From contig NZ_JAFCKQ010000002.1 in NCBI RefSeq assembly GCF_018130215.1, positions 248,001 to 312,000 of the forward strand: DNA of 64,000 nt. The letters are read 5' to 3'. The DNA is from Bradyrhizobium jicamae. Its GTDB lineage: Bacteria; Pseudomonadota; Alphaproteobacteria; Rhizobiales; Xanthobacteraceae. The number at the start of each line of letters is the position of its first letter. The first letter of the stretch is position 1. Of the stretch, positions 7,264 to 15,708 are shown piece by piece. The notes beneath the pieces are model-generated. The model made no database searches. It saw only the letters and a list, made by a program, of their open reading frames with translations, and was not told the origin of the DNA. Made by a program: the position numbers and the translations under genes.

Positions 7264-8165
7264 TGGACAAGACCGTCAACCAGAAAGCCTGGTTCCTGGT
7301 ACTGCCGGTGTTCCTGGTGGTCGCGTTCTCCGCGATCCTGCCGCTGATGACCGTCGTGAACTATTCGATGCAGGACACGTTCGGCAACAACCAGTTCTTC
7401 TGGAACGGCGTCGGCTGGTTCAAGGAACTGCTCGATCCTTCGACCGACCTCGGCGGTCGTTTCCTGGCTTCGCTCGGCCGCAACCTGTTCTTCTCCGCCG
7501 TGATCCTCGCGATCGAGGTGCCGCTCGGCATCGTCATCGCATTGTCGATGCCCCGCGAGGGCTGGAGCGTCGCGGCCTGCCTGGTGATTCTCGCGCTGCC
7601 GCTCTTGATTCCCTGGAACGTGGTCGGCACCATCTGGCAGATCTTCGGCCGGCCCGACATCGGCCTGCTCGGCTATGTGCTGAACAGCATCGGCATCAAC
7701 TACAATTACGTGTCCAATGATATCGACGCCTGGGTCACCGTCATCGTGATGGACGTCTGGCACTGGACCAGCCTCGTCGCGCTGCTCTGCTACGCCGGCC
7801 TCAAGTCGATCCCCGACGCCTATTACCAGGCGGCGCAGATCGACGGCGCCTCGCGCTGGGCGGTGTTCAAGGCGATCCAGCTGCCGAAGATGCACCGCGT
7901 GCTCCTGATCGCCGTGCTGCTGCGTTTCATGGACAGCTTCATGATCTATACCGAGCCCTTCGTCGTTACCGGCGGCGGGCCGGGGAACTCGACCACCTTC
8001 ATCTCGATCGAGCTCGTCAAGATCGCGCTTGGCCAGTTCGACCTCGGCAAGGCGGCGGCGCTGTCGCTGGTCTACAACCTGATCATCCTGATCGTGTGCT
8101 GGGTGTTCTACACCGTCATGACCAATGCCGGCGCCGAGCGCCCGGCCAAGGAAGGAGTGGCCTGA
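7263..8165 (+). CDS. glpP: Glycerol ABC transporter permease GlpP
   Basis: A 300-residue inner-membrane permease with about six hydrophobic segments, starting with FLVLPVFLVVAFSAILPLM near the N-terminus. The cytoplasmic EAA loop is YYQAAQIDGASRWAVFKAI (about residues 189-207), the coupling helix that touches the ATPases. The ATG at 7263 is chosen because it overlaps the glpT stop; the same frame is open far upstream but only as an antisense-like shadow. GlpP should pair with GlpQ in the membrane. It is of the MalF type in the CUT1 family. Confidence 0.88.
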   Translation: MDKTVNQKAWFLVLPVFLVVAFSAILPLMTVVNYSMQDTFGNNQFFWNGVGWFKELLDPSTDLGGRFLASLGRNLFFSAVILAIEVPLGIVIALSMPREGWSVAACLVILALPLLIPWNVVGTIWQIFGRPDIGLLGYVLNSIGINYNYVSNDIDAWVTVIVMDVWHWTSLVALLCYAGLKSIPDAYYQAAQIDGASRWAVFKAIQLPKMHRVLLIAVLLRFMDSFMIYTEPFVVTGGGPGNSTTFISIELVKIALGQFDLGKAAALSLVYNLIILIVCWVFYTVMTNAGAERPAKEGVA

Positions 8166-8971
8166 TGCACTCGATTCCCGGTCGCCGCGTCGTCATGGCG
8201 CTGTTCCTGATCTTCCTCCTGTTGCCGATCTACTGGCTCGTCAACATGAGCTTCAAGACCAATACCGAGATCGTCTCGACGATGACGCTGTGGCCGCATA
8301 CGCCGACCCTGCAGCACTACAAGCGCATCTTCATCGACGAGAGCTGGTATTCCGGCTACATCCATTCGCTGGAATATGTCGTCATCAACACCATCATCTC
8401 GATCTCGGTGGCGCTGCCTGCGGCCTATGCGTTCTCGCGCTATCGCTTCCTCGGCGACAAGCATCTGTTCTTCTGGCTGCTGTCGAACCGCATGGCGCCG
8501 GCCGCGGTCTATGCGCTGCCGTTCTTCAACCTCTATTCGGCGATCGGCCTGTTCGATACGCCGTGGGCGGTGGCGCTCGCGCACTGCATCTTCAACGTGC
8601 CGCTGGCGGTGTGGATCCTCGAAGGTTTCGTATCCGGGGTGCCGCGCGAGATCGACGAGACAGCGTTCCTCGACGGCTATTCGTTCCCGCGCTTCTTCAT
8701 CAAGATCCTGGTGCCGCTGATCGCGAGCGGCATCGGCGTCGCCGCGTTCTTCTGCTTCATGTTCTCGTGGGTCGAGCTCCTGCTCGCGCGCACGCTGACC
8801 TCGGTCGACGCGAAGCCGATAGCCGCGGTCATGACGCGCACGGTGTCGGCCGCTGGCATGGACTGGGGCCTGCTCTCGGCGGCCGGCGTGCTCACCATCA
8901 TCCCGGGCGCGCTCGTGATCTGGTTCGTCCGCAACTACATCGCGCGCGGCTTCGCGCTCGGCCGCGTCTAA
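8165..8971 (+). CDS. glpQ: Glycerol ABC transporter permease GlpQ
   Basis: A 268-residue inner-membrane permease of the MalG type with six hydrophobic segments. The N-terminus VMALFLIFLLLPIYWLVNMS is the first membrane helix, and the loop EIDETAFLDGYSFPRFFIKI is the EAA coupling motif. The ATG shares one base with the glpP stop, so the two permeases are made together. It completes the transmembrane pore of the glycerol importer. The name GlpQ is also used for glycerophosphodiester phosphodiesterase in enterics, which this is not. Confidence 0.88.
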   Translation: MHSIPGRRVVMALFLIFLLLPIYWLVNMSFKTNTEIVSTMTLWPHTPTLQHYKRIFIDESWYSGYIHSLEYVVINTIISISVALPAAYAFSRYRFLGDKHLFFWLLSNRMAPAAVYALPFFNLYSAIGLFDTPWAVALAHCIFNVPLAVWILEGFVSGVPREIDETAFLDGYSFPRFFIKILVPLIASGIGVAAFFCFMFSWVELLLARTLTSVDAKPIAAVMTRTVSAAGMDWGLLSAAGVLTIIPGALVIWFVRNYIARGFALGRV

Positions 8972-8982
8972 AGGAGGCATTC

Positions 8983-9309
8983 ATGGACAGCATCGCATGG
9001 ATGGCCTGGACACTGCCGACCGCGATCTTCTTCGTGCTGCTGGCCTGCACGCTCGGCGTGATGACCTGGCTCGCCGCAGCCTATCCCGAGGCCGAGCGTA
9101 TCGGAGTGCTCAGCATTCCGACCACGCGCGGCGACCGCCTGTTCATTTCCCTGGTGCTCGCCGCCGTGATCCATCTGGTGTGGATCGGCGTGGTCGGCAC
9201 CGGCCCGATCGCGACACTGCCGATCGGGGAGGGCTTCGAGATTACGAGCCTGTGGCTCGCAACACTGATTTCGCTTGTCTCGGCCGTGGTGATCTTTCGC
9301 ACCGTCTGA
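8983..9309 (+). CDS. glpU: Small membrane subunit GlpU of the glycerol transporter (DUF2160-type)
   Basis: A 108-residue protein with three hydrophobic segments (about residues 11-33, 52-72 and 90-106). AAGGAGG at 8971-8977 precedes the ATG by 5 bases, so it should be well translated. It sits between permease and binding-protein genes, exactly where GlpU lies in the rhizobial glpDSTPQUV locus. Its role is unknown; an accessory or assembly subunit of the transporter is a reasonable guess from position and from the conserved small-membrane-protein type. No catalytic motif is visible. Confidence 0.8.
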   Translation: MDSIAWMAWTLPTAIFFVLLACTLGVMTWLAAAYPEAERIGVLSIPTTRGDRLFISLVLAAVIHLVWIGVVGTGPIATLPIGEGFEITSLWLATLISLVSAVVIFRTV

Positions 9310-9389
9310 GCCAGTCGAAAAAGAGCAGATCCGGGGTCTACCCGGGCCTGGGGTTTAGTTAGTTTGTCGCTGCAACCGGAGGAATCATC

Positions 9390-11174
9390 ATGCGACACTT
9401 GAGAACGACCAAGGATAGTCTTCTGACGATGACCAGCGCGCTCGCGCTCGTCGCGGCAGCTGTGACTGTCGCCGCGCCTGCTCGCGCGGACGAAGCGGCC
9501 GCGAAGAAGTGGATCGACAGCGGCGAATTCCAGCCGTCGACCCTCTCCAAGGACGACCAGATGAAGGAGATGGACTGGTTCATCAAGGCCGCTTCACCCT
9601 TCAAGGGCATGGAGATCAACGTCGTCTCCGAAACGCTGACGACGCACGAGTATGAATCCCGCACGCTCGCCAAGGCGTTCGAGGAGATCACCGGCATCAA
9701 GGTGAAGCACGACGTCATCCAGGAAGGCGACGTCGTCGAGAAGATCCAGACCCAGATGCAGTCGGGCAAGAACGTCTATGACGGCTGGATCAACGACTCC
9801 GACTTCATCGGCACCCACTTCCGCTACGGCCAGGCCGTCGACCTGACGGACTGGATGAAGGGCGAGGGCAAGGACGTCACCGACCCGATGCTCGACGTCG
9901 ACGACTTCATCGGCAAGTCGTTCACGACCGCGCCGAACGGTCACCTCTACCAGCTGCCCGACCAGCAGTTCGCGAACCTCTACTGGTTCCGCTACGACTG
10001 GTTCACCAACCCGGACTACAAGGCCAAGTTCAAGGCCAAGTACGGCTACGAGCTCGGTGTGCCCGTGAACTGGTCGGCCTATGAGGACATCGCCGACTTC
10101 TTCACCAACGACATCAAGGAGATCAACGGCGTCAAGGTCTATGGCCACATGGACTATGGCAAGAAGGATCCCTCGCTCGGCTGGCGTTTCACCGACGCCT
10201 GGCTGTCGATGGCCGGCAACGGCGACAAGGGCATCCCGAACGGCCTGCCGGTCGACGAATGGGGCATCCGCATGGAAGGCTGCCGTCCGGTCGGCTCGTC
10301 GGTCGAGCGCGGCGGCGACGTCAACGGCCCGGCGGCGGTCTACTCGATCGTCAAGTATCTCGACTGGATGAAGAAGTATGCTCCGCCGCAGGCGCAGGGC
10401 ATGACCTTCTCCGAGTCGGGCCCGGTGCCTTCGCAGGGCAACATCGCCCAGCAGATCTTCTGGTACACCGCCTTCACCGCCGACATGGTGAAGCCCGGCC
10501 TGCCCGTGATGAACGCGGACGGTACGCCGAAGTGGCGTATGGCCCCGTCGCCGCACGGATCGTACTGGAAGGACGGCATGAAGCTCGGCTATCAGGACGT
10601 CGGCTCCGCGACGCTTCTGAAGTCCACCCCGGTCGATCGTCGCAAGGCGGCCTGGCTCTACCTGCAGTTCATCGTCTCCAAGACGGTGTCCCTGAAGAAG
10701 AGCCATGTCGGTCTCACCTTCATCCGTGAATCCGACATCTGGGACAAGTCGTTCACCGAGCGTGCGCCGAAGCTCGGCGGCCTGATCGAGTTCTACCGCT
10801 CGCCTGCCCGCGTGCAGTGGACCCCGACCGGCAACAACGTGCCTGACTATCCGAAGCTCGCGCAGCTCTGGTGGCAGAACATCGGCGATGCGTCGTCCGG
10901 TGCGAAGACGCCGCAGCAGGCGATGGATGCGCTCGCAGCCGCCCAGGACTCGGTGATGGAGCGTCTCGAGAAGTCCGGCGTGCAGGGTGCCTGCGGTCCG
11001 AAGCTCAACAAGAAGGAGACCGCGGAGTACTGGTTCGCCAAGTCGGAGAAGGACGGCAACATCGCGCCGCAGCGCAAGCTTGCCAACGAAAAGCCGAAGG
11101 GCGAGACCGTCGACTACGACACGCTGATCAAGTCGTGGCCGGCCTCCCCGCCGAAGCGCGCCTCGGCGAACTAA
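9390..11174 (+). CDS. glpV: Glycerol ABC transporter periplasmic binding protein GlpV
   Basis: A 594-residue extracytoplasmic solute-binding protein. The first 34 residues form a Sec signal peptide (positive start, hydrophobic core, APARADEAA cleavage region). The rest is a large type-1 binding protein rich in aromatic and charged surface residues; the segment GHLYQLPDQQFANLYWFRYD lies in a likely ligand cleft. At about 560 mature residues it is longer than usual for the family, as is typical of GlpV. A strong ribosome site (GGAGG) precedes the ATG, and a small CCGGG/CCCGG hairpin at 9331-9345 lies between glpU and glpV, which could stabilise a glpV-rich transcript. The operon ends after this gene. 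Confidence 0.88.
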   Translation: MRHLRTTKDSLLTMTSALALVAAAVTVAAPARADEAAAKKWIDSGEFQPSTLSKDDQMKEMDWFIKAASPFKGMEINVVSETLTTHEYESRTLAKAFEEITGIKVKHDVIQEGDVVEKIQTQMQSGKNVYDGWINDSDFIGTHFRYGQAVDLTDWMKGEGKDVTDPMLDVDDFIGKSFTTAPNGHLYQLPDQQFANLYWFRYDWFTNPDYKAKFKAKYGYELGVPVNWSAYEDIADFFTNDIKEINGVKVYGHMDYGKKDPSLGWRFTDAWLSMAGNGDKGIPNGLPVDEWGIRMEGCRPVGSSVERGGDVNGPAAVYSIVKYLDWMKKYAPPQAQGMTFSESGPVPSQGNIAQQIFWYTAFTADMVKPGLPVMNADGTPKWRMAPSPHGSYWKDGMKLGYQDVGSATLLKSTPVDRRKAAWLYLQFIVSKTVSLKKSHVGLTFIRESDIWDKSFTERAPKLGGLIEFYRSPARVQWTPTGNNVPDYPKLAQLWWQNIGDASSGAKTPQQAMDALAAAQDSVMERLEKSGVQGACGPKLNKKETAEYWFAKSEKDGNIAPQRKLANEKPKGETVDYDTLIKSWPASPPKRASAN

Positions 11175-11190
11175 GCCGCAACACCGTCAC

Positions 11191-11213
11191 GTGGCCGGGC
11201 GCGTCCCGGCCAC
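11191..11213 (+). other. Stem-loop after glpV
   Basis: GTGGCCGGG and CCCGGCCAC pair across a 5-base loop, 17 bases after the glpV stop. There is no T-run, so it may protect the mRNA end rather than terminate. The true terminator hairpin follows 12 bases later. Confidence 0.6.
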
Positions 11214-11225
11214 AACGCGACAAGG

Positions 11226-11252
11226 AGGCCGGGAGCGATCCCGGCCTTTTTT
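11226..11252 (+). terminator. Intrinsic terminator of the glp operon
   Basis: AGGCCGGGA pairs with TCCCGGCCT around a GCGA tetraloop and runs into six T. It lies 52 bases after the glpV stop and marks the end of the glycerol operon. Confidence 0.9.
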
Positions 11253-11315
11253 GCGCTGCAGGCAGGATTGCCGTATCGACTTAATGCAAGGCTCAATTCG
11301 GCCAGGGAGTTCGCC

Positions 11316-12026
11316 ATGCGCATGACGTTCCGTTGCGATCCTGTTCTCGCCGAGTATCTGCCGCGGCCGTATCCGGCGCGCAGCGCGCTGCCCGACTGGC
11401 TGCGCGCGATGCCGGCGAAGGCGCATTCCGCGGTGCATGGCCGCGAGATCCGCACCGTCAAGCAATGCCCGCCCTTTGTCGATGCGATGGCCTATGGGGT
11501 GATGATCCCGCTGCCTTGCGACGTCAGGGTCGAGCGCGGCGCCTTCGCCTGGGACTGGGACATTCCGGAGCCGGCGACGGAGGGCCATCCGCGCGCGCCG
11601 CTCAGCTTCCATCCGGTCGCTCAATTCGCCGGCGCACCGTTCGGGAACGGACAGGCCGCGCTGAAGTTCAACAGCTTCTGGACCATCGAGGTCGACCCCG
11701 GCTGGTCGCTGTTTGCGACCCATCCGGTCAATCGCGACGACCTGCCGTTCCGCCTCGTCTCGGGTCTCGTCGATGCCGATCGCTTTCACGACGGCGGCAT
11801 CAATTTCCCGGCGGTCTGGACCGCGCCCGATTTCACGGGCGTACTGCCGAAGGGCACGCCGGTCGCGCAATGCTTTGCAGTGCCGCGCGAGGCGCCCGAA
11901 CTGGTGTTCGAGGCCTTCGACGACGCGCACCGGGAAGCCTATACGAAGGTGGTCGGCGAGGTGCTCGCCGCACCCAATGTCTATCGCAAGCACTTTCGCG
12001 CCAGGCGCGGCCGCCTAACCAGCTAA
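11316..12026 (+). CDS. Uncharacterised protein, resembles DUF6065 family
   Basis: A 236-residue soluble-looking protein. The start at 11316 is chosen because AGGGAG lies 8 bases upstream; the frame stays open back to 11268. Visible features are a proline-rich N-terminus (LPRPYPARSALPDWLRAMP), CPPFVDAMAYGVMIPLP, and FNSFWTIEVDPGWSLFATHP in the middle. The mix of short beta-like strands and conserved Trp/Pro/His residues reminds me of DUF6065 proteins, whose function is unknown; this match is from memory. It follows the glp terminator, so it is its own unit, and its tail overlaps the convergent TPR gene by 12 bases. Confidence 0.7.
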   Translation: MRMTFRCDPVLAEYLPRPYPARSALPDWLRAMPAKAHSAVHGREIRTVKQCPPFVDAMAYGVMIPLPCDVRVERGAFAWDWDIPEPATEGHPRAPLSFHPVAQFAGAPFGNGQAALKFNSFWTIEVDPGWSLFATHPVNRDDLPFRLVSGLVDADRFHDGGINFPAVWTAPDFTGVLPKGTPVAQCFAVPREAPELVFEAFDDAHREAYTKVVGEVLAAPNVYRKHFRARRGRLTS

Positions 12027-12824
12027 TGCGTTTCTCAGCGCGCCCTCGTCGAGCCACAGCCGGCCGTGCGGGGCCGAGGTCAGCGCCATCGCGATCGAAC
12101 CGAACAGTTGCGGGCGCAAGCCATAGGCCCGAGCGAAGGCGCGCATTGCCGCATCCGGATCGCCGCCTTCCGTGAGCGCGATCCCGAGATTGAGCGCGGC
12201 TTCGGCGTAGTCGGGCTTGAGCGCGATTGCCTGGCGATACGCCTGCGCCGCGCCGCCATGATCGCGCAGATCCTGTCGCGCGACGCCGAGATCGAACCAG
12301 ACCGAAGCGGGCGCGTCGCTCCGGGTCGCGCGCTCCAGCAGGCTGACGGCGCCTGCGAGATCACCGTCATCCCATGCCAGCCGGCCGAGCCGCGCGGCGG
12401 CTTCCTGGTGCTCCGGGATCGCCTTGAGGATCGCCTGCCAGGCCTCGCGCGCCAGGGCCCTGTGCCCTGCAAGCTCGAGCGTGCGCGCCTTCTCGATGAA
12501 GAGATCGCGCTGCGGCTTCAGCGCAATCGCGCGGTCGAGATGCGCCAGCGCGGCATCGTAGTCGGCGGCCGCACGCGCGATGCGCGCGCCCAGCAGCCGG
12601 GCCGCGGCATTGTCCGGGCGCCGGGCAAGGGATGTCTCGACATGCGTGCGCGCCGGCGCGATCTCGCCCTTGGTGAACAGCACCGCGGCGAGCAGATGGC
12701 TCAGCATCGGTTCGCCGGGCGCGCGGACGAGGCCGCGTTCGCAGAGTTGCTGTGCGTCCTGCGGGCGGCCCGCATTGAACGCGACGGTCGCGCGTCGAAC
12801 GATATCCTCGGCAGTGTCCTTCAT
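12015..12824 (-). CDS. Tetratricopeptide-repeat protein
   Basis: A 269-residue protein built almost entirely of helix-turn-helix TPR units: AVLFTKGEIAPARTHVETSL, YDAALAHLDRAIALKP, HGGAAQAYRQAIALKPDYAE and NLGIALTEGGDPDAAMRAF are clear copies. TPR arrays bind partner proteins; no catalytic domain is attached and no signal peptide is visible from the ATG at 12824. The frame extends upstream to 13007 but that part lacks repeat character and overlaps the promoter side of the next operon. The end overlaps the convergent gene by 12 bases. Confidence 0.78.
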   Translation of the reverse strand: MKDTAEDIVRRATVAFNAGRPQDAQQLCERGLVRAPGEPMLSHLLAAVLFTKGEIAPARTHVETSLARRPDNAAARLLGARIARAAADYDAALAHLDRAIALKPQRDLFIEKARTLELAGHRALAREAWQAILKAIPEHQEAAARLGRLAWDDGDLAGAVSLLERATRSDAPASVWFDLGVARQDLRDHGGAAQAYRQAIALKPDYAEAALNLGIALTEGGDPDAAMRAFARAYGLRPQLFGSIAMALTSAPHGRLWLDEGALRNALAG

Positions 12825-13016
12825 CGCTGCATTAGAGCAAAGCAGGTCCGACGCAGCAATCTGCCCGGCGCATTGCGCTTGCGCGGCAAGGCGCAATCGC
12901 TTCCGCGCATCAGCGACCGCATCAACGCGTGCCGTCGCGCCTCGAGACATAAAACAGAAGTGCCCTTTCGACGCTGATCCGGCCACGACCGGGCCGCCCA
13001 TCCGCAAACGCCCGCT

Positions 13017-13077
13017 TGACTCGGCGGGGCAACAATCTCATTATCATAATGCGATTGAAGTAATCGTATTGCGATTA
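13017..13077 (+). promoter_or_regulatory. Promoter and palindromic operator region of the hydroxyacid operon
   Basis: The 303-base gap 12825-13127 holds no gene but an unusually AT-rich 60-base patch. TTGACT at 13017-13022 could be a -35 box, with TATCAT at 13042-13047 as a loosely spaced -10 (19 bases). CATTAT-C-ATAATG (13039-13051) is a perfect 13-base palindrome, and TAATCG-TATTG-CGATTA (13061-13077) is a second inverted repeat; TGCGATTGAA and TGCGATTAAA are also direct repeats. Two palindromes over a promoter suggest regulator binding; the IclR protein at 19597-20445 is the obvious candidate, by inference. Confidence 0.5.
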
Positions 13078-13127
13078 AATTGATCCAAGCCTGCGGAAAT
13101 GGTGTTGGCCCCACGAGAGGCTGGTTG

Positions 13128-14597
13128 ATGGCACTGATCGAGGCGTTCAGGCAGTTGCTCGGCGACGGCGCGGTTCTGACCCGCGAGGAGGATCTCGCCG
13201 GGCTGACCGAGGACTGGCGCGGCCGCTACCGGGCGCCCGCGCTCTGCGCCGTGCTGCCGTCCAACACCGCCCAGGTCGCCGCGGTCGTCCGGCTTTGTGT
13301 CGAGCACGGCGTTCCGGTGCTGCCGCAGGGCGGCAATACCAGCCTGTGCGGCGGCGCCACGCCGGCCGACCAGGGCAAGCGGCCCGTCATCATCGCGCTC
13401 ACCCGGATGCGCCGGATCAGGTCGATCGATCCTGTCAACAACACGATGGAAGTCGACGCCGGCTGCGTGCTCGCCACGATCCAGGAAGCTGCCGCTGCGG
13501 CCGGCCGGCTCTATCCGGTCAGTCTCGGCGCCGAGGGCTCCTGCCAGATCGGCGGCAACATCGCCACCAATGCCGGCGGCACCGGCGTGCTGCGCTACGG
13601 CAATACGCGCGACAACGTCCTCGGCCTCGAGGCGGTGCTGCCAGACGGGTCGATCTGGGACGGCCTCTATGCCTTGCGCAAGAACAACACGGGCTACGAT
13701 CTGAAGCATCTCTTCATCGGCTCGGAAGGCACGCTCGGCATCGTCACCGGCGCGGTGCTGAAGCTGCATCCGCTGCCGACCGCGGAGACGGTCGCCTGGC
13801 TTGCAGTCGATGGTCCCGAGCAGGCACTCGAGGTGCTCGGCCTGTTCCAGGCCTCCTGCAATTCACGGCTCTCGGCGTTCGAGCTGATCAACTCCAACCA
13901 GGTCCGGCTGGTGCTCGAGCAGGTGCCGGGCCGGCGCTGTCCGGTTGCGAGGGTCGACGGCTGGCATGTCCTGGTCGAACTGTCCGATACAGGCGATGCG
14001 CAGGCCATCGCGGGCACCATGCAGGCGGTGCTGGAGCGTGCGCTCGAACTCGGACTGATCAGCGACGGCGTCGTGGCGTCGAGCGAAGCCCAGCGCAAGG
14101 CGATGTGGCTGGTGCGTCACAGCGTGTCTGAAGCCAACAAGAAGGCCGGCGTCGGCCTCACCTCCGATACGGCCGTGCCGGTGTCGGCGGTGCCGGCGTT
14201 CATCGCGCAGGCAACGGCGGCGGTGCACGTCATCGCGCCCGGTGTCCCGATCGTTGTCGTCGGCCATATGGGTGACGGCAACATCCACTTCATCCCGTTC
14301 TTCAGCTTCGCGGCGTGGGAGGCGATGGCGAACCGCGCCGAGGTCGCCGACCAGGTGCGCCGGGCCATCGACGATGCCGCTGCCGCATTGCGCGGCACCT
14401 TCAGCGCCGAGCACGGCATCGGACGCACGCTGACCGGCGAGATGGCGCGATACAAGGCGCCGGTCGAGCTCCGCTTGATGCGGGCCGTGAAGCAGGCCTT
14501 CGATCCGTCCGGACTGTTCAATCCCGGCCGCGTGCTGCCTGTGGCGCGCGAGGCATCTTCTCCATCATCCGACGCAACCGACACCAGGGAGAGTTGA
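13128..14597 (+). CDS. FAD-linked oxidase (D-2-hydroxyacid dehydrogenase type, GlcD/DLD family)
   Basis: A 489-residue flavoenzyme. The N-terminal FAD-binding domain (PCMH type) has VLPQGGNTSLCGGATP near residue 60 and GSCQIGGNIATNAGGTGVLRYGNTRDNVLGLE further on; the C-terminal domain has GHMGDGNIHF, where His ligands of D-lactate and D-2-hydroxyglutarate dehydrogenases lie, and GTFSAEHGIG near the end. Such enzymes oxidise D-2-hydroxy acids and pass electrons to quinone or another carrier. The ATG at 13128 has GAGAGG upstream. It begins an operon with an ABC importer, a DapA-type aldolase and an L-type FMN hydroxyacid oxidase, so substrate and product are probably shared with them. The exact substrate is unknown. 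Confidence 0.82.
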   Translation: MALIEAFRQLLGDGAVLTREEDLAGLTEDWRGRYRAPALCAVLPSNTAQVAAVVRLCVEHGVPVLPQGGNTSLCGGATPADQGKRPVIIALTRMRRIRSIDPVNNTMEVDAGCVLATIQEAAAAAGRLYPVSLGAEGSCQIGGNIATNAGGTGVLRYGNTRDNVLGLEAVLPDGSIWDGLYALRKNNTGYDLKHLFIGSEGTLGIVTGAVLKLHPLPTAETVAWLAVDGPEQALEVLGLFQASCNSRLSAFELINSNQVRLVLEQVPGRRCPVARVDGWHVLVELSDTGDAQAIAGTMQAVLERALELGLISDGVVASSEAQRKAMWLVRHSVSEANKKAGVGLTSDTAVPVSAVPAFIAQATAAVHVIAPGVPIVVVGHMGDGNIHFIPFFSFAAWEAMANRAEVADQVRRAIDDAAAALRGTFSAEHGIGRTLTGEMARYKAPVELRLMRAVKQAFDPSGLFNPGRVLPVAREASSPSSDATDTRES

Positions 14598-14600
14598 GAC

Positions 14601-15680
14601 ATGAGCATTATCGTGAAGACCGGTCTTTCCCGCCGCAGCCTGCTGCTCGCAACCGGCGCCGCCGCGCTCGCAACGCCCGCGATCTGGTCGCCGTCGCGCG
14701 CCGCGGGAAAGCGCATCGTGGTGCGTGACGACGGCGGCATCTACACCAAGGCCTATGGTGCGGTGTTCTACCGTCCGTTCACGGATGCGACCGGCATCGA
14801 GGTGGTCGGGGTGCAGGCCAATGCCGAGCCGGTCGCGCAGATCAAGACCATGGTCGATACCAAGAACTACACCTGGGACATGGCCAAGATCAGCTGGCCC
14901 GCAATCCTGCTGCTGACCAACGGCAGCAAGGTCTATCTCGAAAAGCACGGCCTGGAATCCGAACCCGTGATCAAGTCGATCCCGGCCGAATTCATGTCGC
15001 CCTACGGCGTCGGCACCAATGTCTACACCACCGTGCTCGCCTACCGCACCGATGCCTTCAAGGGCCGCAAGGCGCCGCAGTCCTGGGCCGATTTCTGGAA
15101 CGTGGCGGAGTTTCCGGGCCGCCGCGCCGTGCGCAAGCATCCGTTCGACACGATCGAGGAGGCGTTGATGGGCGCGGGCGTCCCGACCGCGCAGGTCTAT
15201 CCGTGCGACGTGGACAAGGCGTTTGCCTCGCTGGACAAGATCAAGTCCTCCGTCGCGGTGTGGTGGACCAGCGGCGCGCAGGTCGAGCAGATGCTGATCT
15301 CCGGCGAGATCGACCTGCTGCCGACCTGGGTGTCGCGGCCGCAGTCGGCGCAGGCGGCCGGCGCACCGGTCGAGATCGTCTGGAACCAGGGCATCTGGGG
15401 CGGCGACAACTGGTCGATCCTCGCCGGCACGCCGAACGCGGATGCCTGCCGCGAGTTCATCAAGTTCGCCTCCGATCCGAAGCGCCAGGCGGCGCTGACG
15501 GAGTATTTCCCCGCCGGCCTGACACAGCCGGAGGCCTTCAACTACGTCAAGCCGGAGCTCGCCAAGAACTGTCCGACCTATCCGGACAACATCAAGGCAG
15601 GCCTGAAGATCGATGCGAAGTTCTGGTTCGACAACCAGGCCGCCGTCATCGAGCGCTTCAACAGCTGGATCCTGGCCTAG
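14601..15680 (+). CDS. ABC transporter substrate-binding protein (PotD type), Tat signal
   Basis: A 359-residue periplasmic binding protein of the spermidine/putrescine class (SBP type 2). The N-terminus LSRRSLLLATGAAALATPAI is a twin-arginine signal, so it is exported folded. After cleavage, the body has RIVVRDDGGIYTKAYGAVFYRPF, WDMAKISWPA and the closing region FWFDNQAAVIERFNSWIL usual in this class. It starts 4 bases after the FAD oxidase stop and is followed by ATPase and fused permease genes. Members of this class bind polyamines, opines, amino acids and other organic acids; the neighbours favour a hydroxy-acid-like ligand rather than a polyamine. Confidence 0.85.
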   Translation: MSIIVKTGLSRRSLLLATGAAALATPAIWSPSRAAGKRIVVRDDGGIYTKAYGAVFYRPFTDATGIEVVGVQANAEPVAQIKTMVDTKNYTWDMAKISWPAILLLTNGSKVYLEKHGLESEPVIKSIPAEFMSPYGVGTNVYTTVLAYRTDAFKGRKAPQSWADFWNVAEFPGRRAVRKHPFDTIEEALMGAGVPTAQVYPCDVDKAFASLDKIKSSVAVWWTSGAQVEQMLISGEIDLLPTWVSRPQSAQAAGAPVEIVWNQGIWGGDNWSILAGTPNADACREFIKFASDPKRQAALTEYFPAGLTQPEAFNYVKPELAKNCPTYPDNIKAGLKIDAKFWFDNQAAVIERFNSWILA

Positions 15681-15708
15681 GCCCGAACGGTCGCGATTGG
15701 AGCAGGGC

